Positions 1 through 5,173 are shown, counted from the first letter of the stretch. The stretch is 5,961 nucleotides of DNA from Actinomycetota bacterium (GCA_030688105.1 JAUYIV010000404.1:1-5961); one strand, 5' to 3'. The notes: generated by a model not told the origin, from the sequence alone. Translations and numbers: made by a program.

Positions 1-316
1 CGTCGAGACCGCCCTCGGTGCACGACGGTATCCCGTGGAGGGCTCGTTGGTCATCGAGATCGAGGATCGCTTCCGCCCGCCGGCCGGCGGGAGGTTCCGC
101 CTCGAGGGCGGTCCGGCCGGGGCCAGGTGTGCTCGTACCGACGATCCGGCCGACGTCTCGATCCCGATAGAGCACCTCGGTGCGGCTTACCTCGGAGCGC
201 CCAAGCTGCGGACGCTTGCCTGGCTCGGGCTCGTTAGTGGCGACGCCGATGCCATCGCCGTCGCCGATCAGATGTTTCGGTGGCCCGTCGACCCGCGGGT
301 ATCGGTTCACTTTTGA
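1..316 (+). CDS. Eis-like GNAT N-acetyltransferase, C-terminal part (5' end outside window)
   Basis: The open frame enters from the left edge (first full codon at base 2) and ends at TGA 314-316, giving about 104 C-terminal residues. A GTG at 35 is internal and is not the start. The visible part matches the C-terminal SCP2-like domain of Eis-family acetyltransferases: a strand-rich opening (SLVIEIEDRF), then RFRLEGG, then the family signature HLGAAYLGAPKL, and a closing stretch (ADQMFRW) that ends in phenylalanine. In Mycobacterium tuberculosis Eis, which acetylates aminoglycosides and lysine side chains with acetyl-CoA, the C-terminal carboxylate of the last Phe acts as general base. The terminal Phe here fits that arrangement (family knowledge; the substrate is not known). 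The catalytic GNAT domains and the general-acid Tyr lie outside the window. The family call is fairly secure; the physiological substrate cannot be read from this fragment. Confidence 0.8.
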   Translation, partial: VETALGARRYPVEGSLVIEIEDRFRPPAGGRFRLEGGPAGARCARTDDPADVSIPIEHLGAAYLGAPKLRTLAWLGLVSGDADAIAVADQMFRWPVDPRVSVHF

Positions 317-321
317 CGCCC

Positions 322-336
322 GGGCGGGACCCGCTC
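322..336 (+). terminator. Weak terminator-like hairpin after the Eis-like gene
   Basis: Six bases after the TGA, GGGCGG (322-327) can pair with CCGCTC (331-336) around a GAC loop, with one G-U pair. There is no T-run. It overlaps the 10-bp palindrome CGCCCGGGCG (317-326), which offers an alternative fold. It is only a candidate for an actinobacterial terminator without a U-tail. Confidence 0.22.
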
Positions 337-421
337 AGCTGTCTACGGCCGTGAGGACATATTGGGTCAGGAGCCGATCGGTCAGGGCGTGCGCCTCCGG
401 AGTGCCGAAATTCTCGCCGTG

Positions 422-451
422 ATGACCACGACGAGCCTCGCCCCGTAGGAT
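422..451 (+). promoter_or_regulatory. Candidate promoter of the SnoaL-like gene
   Basis: ATGACC (422-427, four matches to TTGACA) and TAGGAT (446-451, four matches to TATAAT) are separated by 18 bp. Transcription would begin near 458, giving a leader of about 21 nt that contains the SD at 463-470. The rest of 317-478 shows no gene. The call rests on pattern matching only. Confidence 0.38.
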
Positions 452-478
452 CGAACCCGACCGGGAGGTGTTCGACCA

Positions 479-943
479 ATGGCGCATGAGGCGATCCTCG
501 AGCAACTGCGACGCGACTTCACCCCCGAGGAGTATCGGGAGGTGCGGGACCTGTGGAAGCACCACTCCATCTCTGAGGACAACCGCGACATCGCCGGCCT
601 GATGTCGACGCTCACCGAGGACTGCGTGTACGAGTTGGTGCAGACCGGGCATCGGTGGGAGGGCAAGGAGGGGGCCACCCGCTTCTACATGGAGCTGCTC
701 GGCGCCTTCCCGGACATCGTCTTCGACCTCTCGGACATCGCCATCGGGCCGCAGGGGGTGTTCGAGATGGCCGACGTCACCGGCACCCACCAGGGGCCAT
801 GGCTCGGTGTGGCTCCAACGGGTGACCGCATCGAGTTCAAGGTCGTGATCTTCTTCCCCTGGGACCCCGAAGCCAGGCTCTTCAAGGGCGAGAAGGTGTG
901 GTTTCACGCGGATGCCGCCGCGGCCAAGAGCTTTCCCGGGTAA
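479..943 (+). CDS. SnoaL-like / ester cyclase family protein (NTF2-like fold)
   Basis: This 154-residue protein belongs to the NTF2-like superfamily, closest in pattern to SnoaL-like polyketide cyclases and 'ester cyclases'. An N-terminal helical part (about 1-48) leads into LTEDCVYEL (45-53), where Asp48 sits at the usual pocket position. Then come the helix ATRFYMELLGAFPDI (66-80), the strand pair ending in TGTHQGPWLG (101-110), the family's P-T-G turn (APTGDRIEF, 112-120), and a last strand, EKVWFHAD. Members of this family are small alpha+beta barrels that act as cyclases, isomerases or hydrolases, or only bind ligands; the reaction here cannot be assigned. The ATG at 479 is supported by a strong SD, GGGAGGTG (463-470), 8 nt upstream. 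The gene stands alone: the Eis-like gene is upstream on the same strand and uppP converges from the right. Its length is normal for the family. Confidence 0.82.
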   Translation: MAHEAILEQLRRDFTPEEYREVRDLWKHHSISEDNRDIAGLMSTLTEDCVYELVQTGHRWEGKEGATRFYMELLGAFPDIVFDLSDIAIGPQGVFEMADVTGTHQGPWLGVAPTGDRIEFKVVIFFPWDPEARLFKGEKVWFHADAAAAKSFPG

Positions 944-946
944 GTC

Positions 947-964
947 GGCCGCCTGTCGGCGGCC
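947..964 (+). terminator. GC-rich hairpin after the SnoaL-like gene, possible bidirectional terminator
   Basis: Three bases after TAA (941-943), GGCCGCC (947-953) and GGCGGCC (958-964) form a perfect 7-bp inverted repeat with a TGTC loop. No T-run follows. It lies between the convergent SnoaL-like gene (+) and uppP (-), so it could end transcription from both sides. The right arm can instead pair with GCCGCC at 975-980. The hairpin is embedded in an imperfect 11-bp tandem duplication (944-954 and 955-965, one mismatch). Confidence 0.5.
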
Positions 965-979
965 TCCCGCCGAAGCCGC

Positions 980-1084
980 CTCCCGCTTCCCGCCTCCCGC
1001 CTCCAGCAAGAACGGATGCATCTCTTTCTTGCTTCTTGGTTCTTGTTACTTGCTGCCGCATTGCGTATTGCGAATCGCGCCTCA
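980..1084. repeat. Degenerate 7-nt-period repeat tract downstream of uppP
   Basis: The stretch divides into 15 consecutive heptamers in one register. Units at 980-1007 are C/T-rich (CTCCCGC at 980 and 994, TTCCCGC at 987, CTCCAGC at 1001). A mixed section follows (1008-1028). TTG-type units cover 1029-1056 (TTGCTTC at 1029, TTGGTTC at 1036), and ATTG-type units cover 1057-1070 (CGCATTG, CGTATTG). The last unit, CGCCTCA at 1078, contains the complement of the uppP stop codon. Bases 1021-1080 are 48% G+C, well below the surroundings. An extra CTCCCGC at 964 lies out of register by 2 nt. No open frame with coding character was seen here. The function is unknown; replication slippage on short tandem units would explain the structure. 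Confidence 0.72.
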
Positions 1085-1843
1085 CAGCGCGACGTATGCG
1101 AACCCCCCAAACAGCACGCAATACGCCGCGAATGGCACGAGGCCGACACGTTGGATCAGCCGGATCAGCAGCGCGATCGACAGGTAACCGCTGATCGCGG
1201 CCACCGCCATCCCGACGAGGAGCTCGGGCTCGAATCCACCGCGATCGATCAGCCGCAGCGTCTCTCTGAGGCCGGCGGCGGCGATTGCCGGGATCCCGAG
1301 CAGGAACGCGTAGCGGGCCGCCTGCTTCCGCTCCAGCCCCACGCTGAGGCCTCCTGTGATCGTCATCCCCGACCGGCTGATCCCGGGCAGCAGTGCGAAC
1401 GCCTGGGCGATCCCGACGGTGAGGGCGTCACGCCACGTGCCGTCTTCCACCGTGCGGGTGCCCGCCGGCAGCAACGAGGCGAGCGCCAGCACCGCACCGG
1501 TGATCATCAGGGAGACCGCCACGATCCAGGGCTCGGAGAAGATCACCTCGATCGGCGTCTCCAGGGTCAGCCCGATGATGGCGGCGGGGATCGTCCCGAC
1601 GACCAGGAGCACCACGATCGTCCGGCTCGAGGGCGCGCCGGGCGAGGCGACCACTCCCCACAGGTCCCGGCGGTAGTACCAGACGAGTGCGGCGAGGGTG
1701 CCCAGGTGGAGCACCGCCGAGGTGGCCAGGTCGGGGCCGTCGATGTCGAGCAACGCCGGGATCAGCACGAGATGCCCGCTGGAGGAGATAGGGAGGAACT
1801 CGGTGAGACCCTGAACGAGCCCCCACAGAGCAGAGTTGAGCAC
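1082..1843 (-). CDS. uppP: Undecaprenyl-diphosphatase (bacitracin-resistance type, BacA/UppP)
   Basis: UppP is an integral membrane phosphatase that removes a phosphate from undecaprenyl diphosphate, recycling the lipid carrier for peptidoglycan and other cell-wall polymers. The 253-residue protein has both family signatures: GLTEFLPISSSGH (12-24, with Glu15, the serine cluster and His24) and PGISRSGMT (153-161, with Arg157), matching the catalytic residues of the Escherichia coli enzyme. Several hydrophobic segments alternate with short polar loops, for example 76-94, 107-125, 209-228 and 236-252. It is slightly shorter than the usual 265-275 residues. The start is GTG at 1843; a TAG stop in frame at 1855-1853 rules out a longer form. 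The nearest SD-like stretch (GAGAGGAG, 1868-1861) is 17 nt away, too far to be typical, whereas TAGCCT lies 6 nt upstream, so translation may be leaderless. Heptamer repeat tracts lie on both sides. The assignment is secure. Confidence 0.95.
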   Translation of the reverse strand: MLNSALWGLVQGLTEFLPISSSGHLVLIPALLDIDGPDLATSAVLHLGTLAALVWYYRRDLWGVVASPGAPSSRTIVVLLVVGTIPAAIIGLTLETPIEVIFSEPWIVAVSLMITGAVLALASLLPAGTRTVEDGTWRDALTVGIAQAFALLPGISRSGMTITGGLSVGLERKQAARYAFLLGIPAIAAAGLRETLRLIDRGGFEPELLVGMAVAAISGYLSIALLIRLIQRVGLVPFAAYCVLFGGFAYVAL

Positions 1844-1849
1844 GCCGGG

Positions 1850-1855
1850 AGGCTA
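1850..1855 (-). promoter_or_regulatory. Candidate leaderless -10 element of uppP
   Basis: On the minus strand TAGCCT (TANNNT) ends 6 nt before the GTG start, so transcription would begin at or next to the start codon. No -35 was recognised. The same spacing is seen before mtnP. Confidence 0.4.
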
Positions 1856-1887
1856 ACTGTCTCCTCTCGCAGTCCGATGCTTCACCG

Positions 1888-1992
1888 AGATGTCAGATGT
1901 CAGATATCTGGAACCATCACCTGGTCAGCAATCTCTTGGTAGCGGGTGGCGGGTGGCGGGCTGGAGGCTGGAGGCTGGCGGCTGGTGGCTTC
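1888..1992. repeat. Degenerate 7-nt-period repeat tract between the SAF gene and uppP
   Basis: Fifteen heptamers in one register. AGATGTC occurs at 1888 and 1895 and AGATATC at 1902. After five less regular units (1909-1943) the same register resumes with GGGTGGC at 1944 and 1951, then AGGCTGG at 1965 and 1972 and CGGCTGG at 1979. The distance from 1902 to 1944 is 42, exactly six units. The tract stops one base short of the SAF-gene stop codon (1996-1994). On the minus strand it contains CTCCAGC twice (1966-1960 and 1973-1967), the same unit found on the plus strand at 1001. No coding character was seen in 1844-1993. Confidence 0.72.
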
Positions 1993-1993
1993 C

Positions 1994-2515
1994 TCACGGC
2001 CTCACCGCGGTCACCAGCAGCCCGGCTCGACCGGCGGCGGCGATGACCGGAGCCACCTCGCCGGGCACCGCGACGAGAGCGGGGCGATAGTCCAACGAGT
2101 ACGGGTCGCCTCGCTGAGGGCTCACGACGATTCCGCCCACCGTGAGCGGAGGGTCGGTGACCACGAGCAGCACCCGTTCGCCGGTCACCGCGTGAGCGCC
2201 GATATCCACCGGAACCGCCCACCAGCCCTCGGGCACCGAGGGGGGGGGAGCCAGCACCGAACCGCTGATAGGGTCGCCGGCGGCGAGATCGACGGCGGCG
2301 ACGCGCCCGATGAGCTCGGGAACGTCGAAAGATCCCTCGGGGAGCGGCCGCCAGGTCAGGTCGGCGTCGTCGATCGGCGAACCCGCGACGATCGCGATCG
2401 CCGCGAACGGATGGGGCTCGGTCGAGGAGCCCCGGAGGTCCCATGCGAAGGCCGTGACCACCAGGGCCACCGCCGCGGCGCGGCGCAGATACGGCGGCCG
2501 CTGCAGCCAGTACAT
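1994..2515 (-). CDS. SAF-domain protein with N-terminal membrane anchor (CpaB-like)
   Basis: A 173-residue protein. A short basic N-terminus (residues 1-12, with two Arg just before the membrane) precedes one hydrophobic segment, AAAVALVVTAFAW (13-25), so it is probably membrane-anchored or exported. After that comes a SAF-type domain as in CpaB/RcpC and FlgA proteins: an AGSPIDDADL stretch (44-53), LIGRVAAVDLAAGDPI (68-83), and a second half beginning GWWAVPVDIGAHAV (97-110). CpaB-type proteins help assemble Flp pili, but no pilus genes are visible, so the role is unassigned. I chose ATG 2515; TTG 2524 is in frame but lies partly inside a TACCTT box that sits 7 nt before the ATG, and neither start has a clear SD. 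The start lies 43 nt after the mtnP stop on the same strand. A run of nine C (2248-2240) encodes part of APPP (89-92); the domain continues in frame on both sides. Confidence 0.75.
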   Translation of the reverse strand: MYWLQRPPYLRRAAAVALVVTAFAWDLRGSSTEPHPFAAIAIVAGSPIDDADLTWRPLPEGSFDVPELIGRVAAVDLAAGDPISGSVLAPPPSVPEGWWAVPVDIGAHAVTGERVLLVVTDPPLTVGGIVVSPQRGDPYSLDYRPALVAVPGEVAPVIAAAGRAGLLVTAVRP

Positions 2516-2522
2516 CGACGGC

Positions 2523-2528
2523 AAGGTA
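2523..2528 (-). promoter_or_regulatory. Candidate leaderless -10 element of the SAF gene
   Basis: TACCTT (TANNNT on the minus strand) ends 7 nt before ATG 2515, inside the 43-nt gap after mtnP. No -35 was recognised. If real, the SAF gene can be transcribed separately from mtnP, and the ATG is the start rather than TTG 2524. Confidence 0.38.
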
Positions 2529-2558
2529 TCCGCGTCTGCCGCCGCGGGGAAGGCCCCC

Positions 2559-3302
2559 TTACCCGAGGGTGTGCGTCGCCAGACCGGGCAGCATCGCCCT
2601 GAGACCGGCCTTGAGGGTCCCGACCGACTCTGCGAAGCGACGGAGGACCTCTTCGTGGGTGACCGGCGGGGCGTCTCCGATCCCGACGTCGTAGTCGGTG
2701 ACGACGCTCACGTTGACGTACGCGATGCCTGCCTCGGCGGCCAGGGCGGCCTCGGGCATCTGGGTCATGTTGATGAGCTCCCAACCCGCCGCGGCGAACG
2801 ACGCGCTTTCCGCCCGCGTCGAGAACCGCGGCCCCTGGACGACCACGACGGTGCCGCCGTCGTGGGTGGTGGCCCCAGTCGATCGCATGCCCACGAGAGC
2901 GACCTTGCGGAGATCGGTGTGGAAGGGGTCGGCAAACGAGAGGTGATGAACCTCGGGACCCTCATGAAAGGTCGACGGACGGCCCCACGTCCGGTCGACG
3001 ATCTGGTCGGGTATGGCGAAATCGCCGGGGGCGATGTCGACTCGCAGGGAACCGACCGCCGTTGCCGACACGATCCGATCCACGCCGAGCTCCTTCAGCG
3101 CCCAGATGGTCGCCCGGTAGGGAACGAGGTGAGGGGGGAACCGATGGTCCGCCCCGTGCCGAGGGATGAAAGCGACCTCGACCCCTGCCACCTCGCCGAC
3201 GACGGCGGTCTCCGCCGGAGCGCCGTAGGGCGTGGCCACCGGCCGCGATTCGGGAGCGTCGAAGAACTCATAGAAGCCCGACCCCCCGAGGACTCCGATC
3301 AT
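2559..3302 (-). CDS. mtnP: S-methyl-5'-thioadenosine phosphorylase
   Basis: This cytosolic enzyme splits 5'-methylthioadenosine with phosphate into adenine and 5-methylthioribose 1-phosphate, clearing a by-product of polyamine synthesis and other S-adenosylmethionine reactions and feeding methionine salvage. The 247-residue protein has the expected motifs in order: GVLGGSGFY (3-11), PRHGADHRFPPHLVPYRA (47-64, phosphate and ribose site), TAVGSL (81-86), VQGPRFSTRAE (155-165), INMTQMPEAALA (177-188) and VVTDYD (200-205). The two Asp of TDYD are the adenine-recognising residues of MTA phosphorylases; 6-oxopurine enzymes usually have Asn here, so adenine-type substrates are favoured. ATG 3302 begins directly at the conserved glycine-rich strand. 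A short AGGA (3313-3310) lies 7 nt upstream but overlaps a possible -10 box, TAGGAT. It is divergent from plsY across 48 bp and is followed by the SAF gene. Other methionine-salvage genes are not in the window. Confidence 0.93.
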   Translation of the reverse strand: MIGVLGGSGFYEFFDAPESRPVATPYGAPAETAVVGEVAGVEVAFIPRHGADHRFPPHLVPYRATIWALKELGVDRIVSATAVGSLRVDIAPGDFAIPDQIVDRTWGRPSTFHEGPEVHHLSFADPFHTDLRKVALVGMRSTGATTHDGGTVVVVQGPRFSTRAESASFAAAGWELINMTQMPEAALAAEAGIAYVNVSVVTDYDVGIGDAPPVTHEEVLRRFAESVGTLKAGLRAMLPGLATHTLG

Positions 3303-3308
3303 CGGGTC

Positions 3309-3314
3309 ATCCTA
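3309..3314 (-). promoter_or_regulatory. Candidate -10 element of mtnP (leaderless) overlapping an SD-like AGGA
   Basis: TAGGAT on the minus strand ends 6 nt before the ATG at 3302. Read as a promoter it gives a leaderless mRNA; read as RNA, its AGGA would be a weak SD at 7 nt. The sequence alone cannot separate the two, but the matching boxes before uppP, the SAF gene and plsY favour the promoter reading. Confidence 0.42.
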
Positions 3315-3337
3315 GGTATGGTCCGAACCGCCCTTCC

Positions 3338-3343
3338 TAGACT
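3338..3343 (+). promoter_or_regulatory. Candidate leaderless -10 element of plsY and the operon
   Basis: TAGACT ends 7 nt before the GTG at 3351. No good -35 was seen. It would drive plsY-moeA-moaC-mogA. A second, weaker option is TATGGT at 3317-3322, giving a leader of about 20 nt. Confidence 0.42.
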
Positions 3344-3350
3344 CGGTGGC

Positions 3351-3941
3351 GTGCAGATCGAGGCCATCGCGGTAGTGCTCGCCGGGTATCTCGTCGGCAG
3401 CATCGACTTCGGGGTCATCATTCCACGGCTCCGTGGTGTCGACATCTACGCCAAAGGCAGCGGGAATCCGGGGGCCTCGAACGTCCTCCGCAGCATGGGC
3501 CGGAGGATGGCGGCTCTCGTCGTGTTGGGCGACATCTCCAAGGGCGTCGTCGCGGCGATGGCCGGGGACCTGCTGGTCGGCGACGCCGCCGGATTCGCCG
3601 CAGGCTTCGCCGCCATGCTGGGTCACTGCTTCCCCATCTGGCACCGCTTCCATGGCGGGAAGGGTGTGGCGACGGCCGGCGGGATGACGCTGTGGATGGA
3701 GCCTTGGGCGGGTCTGATCTTCGTCGGGGCCTGGGCCCTGATCGTCGCTCTCAGCAAGCGCGCCTCGATAGCCTCGATGGTCGCCGCCATCGCCCTCGTC
3801 CCGATCCTGGCGGCGCTCGGCCACGGCGGGTGGACCCTGGTCTGGGCGGGTGCGGCCGGCGTGCTCATCATGGCGCGCCATTACTCCAACATCCGCCGCC
3901 TTCTCCGCGGTTCCGAACACCGAATCGAGGAAGCCGCGTGA
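3351..3941 (+). CDS. plsY: Acyl-phosphate:glycerol-3-phosphate acyltransferase
   Basis: PlsY is a polytopic membrane enzyme that moves the acyl group from acyl-phosphate (made by PlsX) to glycerol 3-phosphate, the first step of phosphatidic acid and phospholipid synthesis. The 196-residue protein carries the three family motifs: KGSGNPGASNVLR (35-47), GHCFPIWHRFHGGKGVAT (91-108) and RHYSNIRRLLRG (176-187). Hydrophobic segments lie at about 5-24, 53-71, 79-91, 115-134, 139-157 and 162-175. The usual GSIP near the N-terminus reads GSID (16-19). GTG 3351 gives the normal N-terminus, with the membrane segment starting at once, and has TAGACT 7 nt upstream; ATG 3318 in the same frame would add 11 polar residues not typical of the family. 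The frame stays open far upstream, but that part is only antisense to mtnP. The TGA overlaps the moeA GTG by 4 nt (GTGA), so the two are probably translationally coupled. Confidence 0.93.
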   Translation: MQIEAIAVVLAGYLVGSIDFGVIIPRLRGVDIYAKGSGNPGASNVLRSMGRRMAALVVLGDISKGVVAAMAGDLLVGDAAGFAAGFAAMLGHCFPIWHRFHGGKGVATAGGMTLWMEPWAGLIFVGAWALIVALSKRASIASMVAAIALVPILAALGHGGWTLVWAGAAGVLIMARHYSNIRRLLRGSEHRIEEAA

Positions 3942-5173
3942 AGCCGCTCGCGGATGCTCAGCGCGAGATCCTGGCGGCGATGCGACGGCTGCCGGCAGTC
4001 CGGGTGCCGCTCGACGAGGCCGGCGGGCTGGTGCTCGCCGAGGCGGTCACCGCTCCTCACAGCGTGCCGCCGTTCGCCAACTCGGCCGTGGACGGTTACG
4101 CGGTCCGCGCCGCCGACACCGGCGCCGCTCCGGTGGACCTCGTGGTGATCGAGGACATCCCGGCGGGTTCCGTACCGGCCCGCATCGTGGAAGCCGGCAC
4201 GGCGGCTCGGATCATGACCGGGGCATCGATCCCGGCGGGTGCCGACGCGGTGGTGATGGTCGAGGACACCGAGCTCGCCGAAGGCGGGGTCACGGTGGCG
4301 GCCTCGGTGGCTGCGGGGAACAACGTTCGGCCTGCCGGTGGCGACCTCAAGGCCGGTGCGACGGTGTTCGCACCGGGCGAGAGGATCTCACCGGCCCACG
4401 TCGGGGTGTTGGCCTCGATCGGAGTCGCCGAGCCGCTCGTCGTGCGGCGGCCAACGGTCGCCGTGCTCTCGACCGGTGACGAGCTGGTCCCCGCCGGGAC
4501 CGCGACGCTGCCTCCGGGGGCGATCCGCGACTCCAACGGCCCGATGCTGGTGGCGATGCTGCGCGAGCTCGGGGTGACGGTTCTCGATATGGGCATCGTT
4601 CCCGACGACGAGGTCCTGCTCCGGTCTTCTCTGGCGGAGGCGGCTTCGAGCGCCGACGCCGTCGTCACCAGCGGCGGCGTCTCGATGGGGGAGCACGATC
4701 TCGTGAAGAAGGTGCTCGCCGAGCTGGGGTCGGTCGACTTCTGGAAGGTGGCCATGCAGCCGGCCAAGCCGTTCGCATTCGGCTTCCTCGACGAAACCCC
4801 GCTGTTCGGCCTTCCCGGCAATCCCGTATCCGTCATCGTCGCCTTCGAGCAGTTCGTCCGCCCTGCCCTGCTGCGGCGCATGGGGGCGCGGCGTCTTTTC
4901 CGGCCCAGGGGCCGGGCGGTGGCCGGGGAGCAGCTGCGCACCGATGGGGAGAAGACCGTGTTCCTGCGTGTGGTCGTGAGGAGGGGTGAGGGCGCCGCGG
5001 AGGTCTTCCTGGCCGGTGGGCAGGGGTCGAACGTCCTGTCTGCCCTGGCCGCCGCCGACGCCTTTGCCGTCGTGCCCGCCGGCGTCGACATGGTCGAGAT
5101 CGGTGAGCCCGTCGAGCTGGAATGGTTCCGCGGCGCGGAGACGCGCACCATGGAGGAGGTGCTCGGTGAGTGA
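3938..5173 (+). CDS. moeA: Molybdopterin molybdotransferase
   Basis: MoeA inserts molybdate into adenylated molybdopterin (made by MogA-type proteins), releasing AMP and giving molybdenum cofactor. At 411 residues it has the usual length. Motifs in order: PPFANSAVDGYAVRAAD (44-60, with the conserved DGYA), IMTGASIPAGADAVVMVED (92-110), RPAGGDLKAG (131-140), the molybdopterin-binding domain from VAVLSTGDELV (174-184) through IRDSNGPML (196-204), VVTSGGVSMGEHD (242-254), VAMQPAKPFAFG (271-282) and GLPGNPVS (291-298), and finally the C-terminal beta domain (about 325-398). The third motif usually reads GED; here it is GGD. GTG 3938 is chosen because the strong SD GAGGA (3927-3931) lies 6 nt upstream and the overlap with the plsY stop is GTGA; the frame is open further upstream only inside plsY. 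moaC and mogA follow without gaps, which supports a molybdenum cofactor role. Confidence 0.95.
   Translation: MKPLADAQREILAAMRRLPAVRVPLDEAGGLVLAEAVTAPHSVPPFANSAVDGYAVRAADTGAAPVDLVVIEDIPAGSVPARIVEAGTAARIMTGASIPAGADAVVMVEDTELAEGGVTVAASVAAGNNVRPAGGDLKAGATVFAPGERISPAHVGVLASIGVAEPLVVRRPTVAVLSTGDELVPAGTATLPPGAIRDSNGPMLVAMLRELGVTVLDMGIVPDDEVLLRSSLAEAASSADAVVTSGGVSMGEHDLVKKVLAELGSVDFWKVAMQPAKPFAFGFLDETPLFGLPGNPVSVIVAFEQFVRPALLRRMGARRLFRPRGRAVAGEQLRTDGEKTVFLRVVVRRGEGAAEVFLAGGQGSNVLSALAAADAFAVVPAGVDMVEIGEPVELEWFRGAETRTMEEVLGE

Noticed and set aside
335..1021. 228-codon minus-strand open frame over the SnoaL-like gene and the gap before it
   Set aside because: Its body is the complement of the SnoaL gene. 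Its last 30 or so codons, in the 335-430 gap, look slightly protein-like, but I could not link them to any family, so no remnant is claimed.
980..1084. CRISPR array
   Set aside because: The units are 7 nt with no spacers, and no cas genes are present.
1016..1942. 308-codon plus-strand open frame
   Set aside because: It is antisense to uppP and contains long His/Arg/Asp-rich low-complexity stretches; uppP has both catalytic motifs in place.
980..1992. uppP as cargo of an insertion sequence, with the tracts as terminal inverted repeats
   Set aside because: No transposase, no target-site duplication, and the tracts share a unit type rather than a matching inverted terminal sequence. uppP is an ordinary core gene with base composition like its neighbours.
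2310..3350. N-terminal extension of the plsY frame to about 543 codons
   Set aside because: The upstream part is antisense to mtnP and the SAF gene. PlsY normally starts with its first membrane segment, as it does from GTG 3351.
3303..3350. Riboswitch or leader RNA before plsY or mtnP (for example a Moco or SAM riboswitch)
   Set aside because: Only 48 bp lie between the divergent starts, which is too short for these structures, and moeA begins inside the end of plsY.
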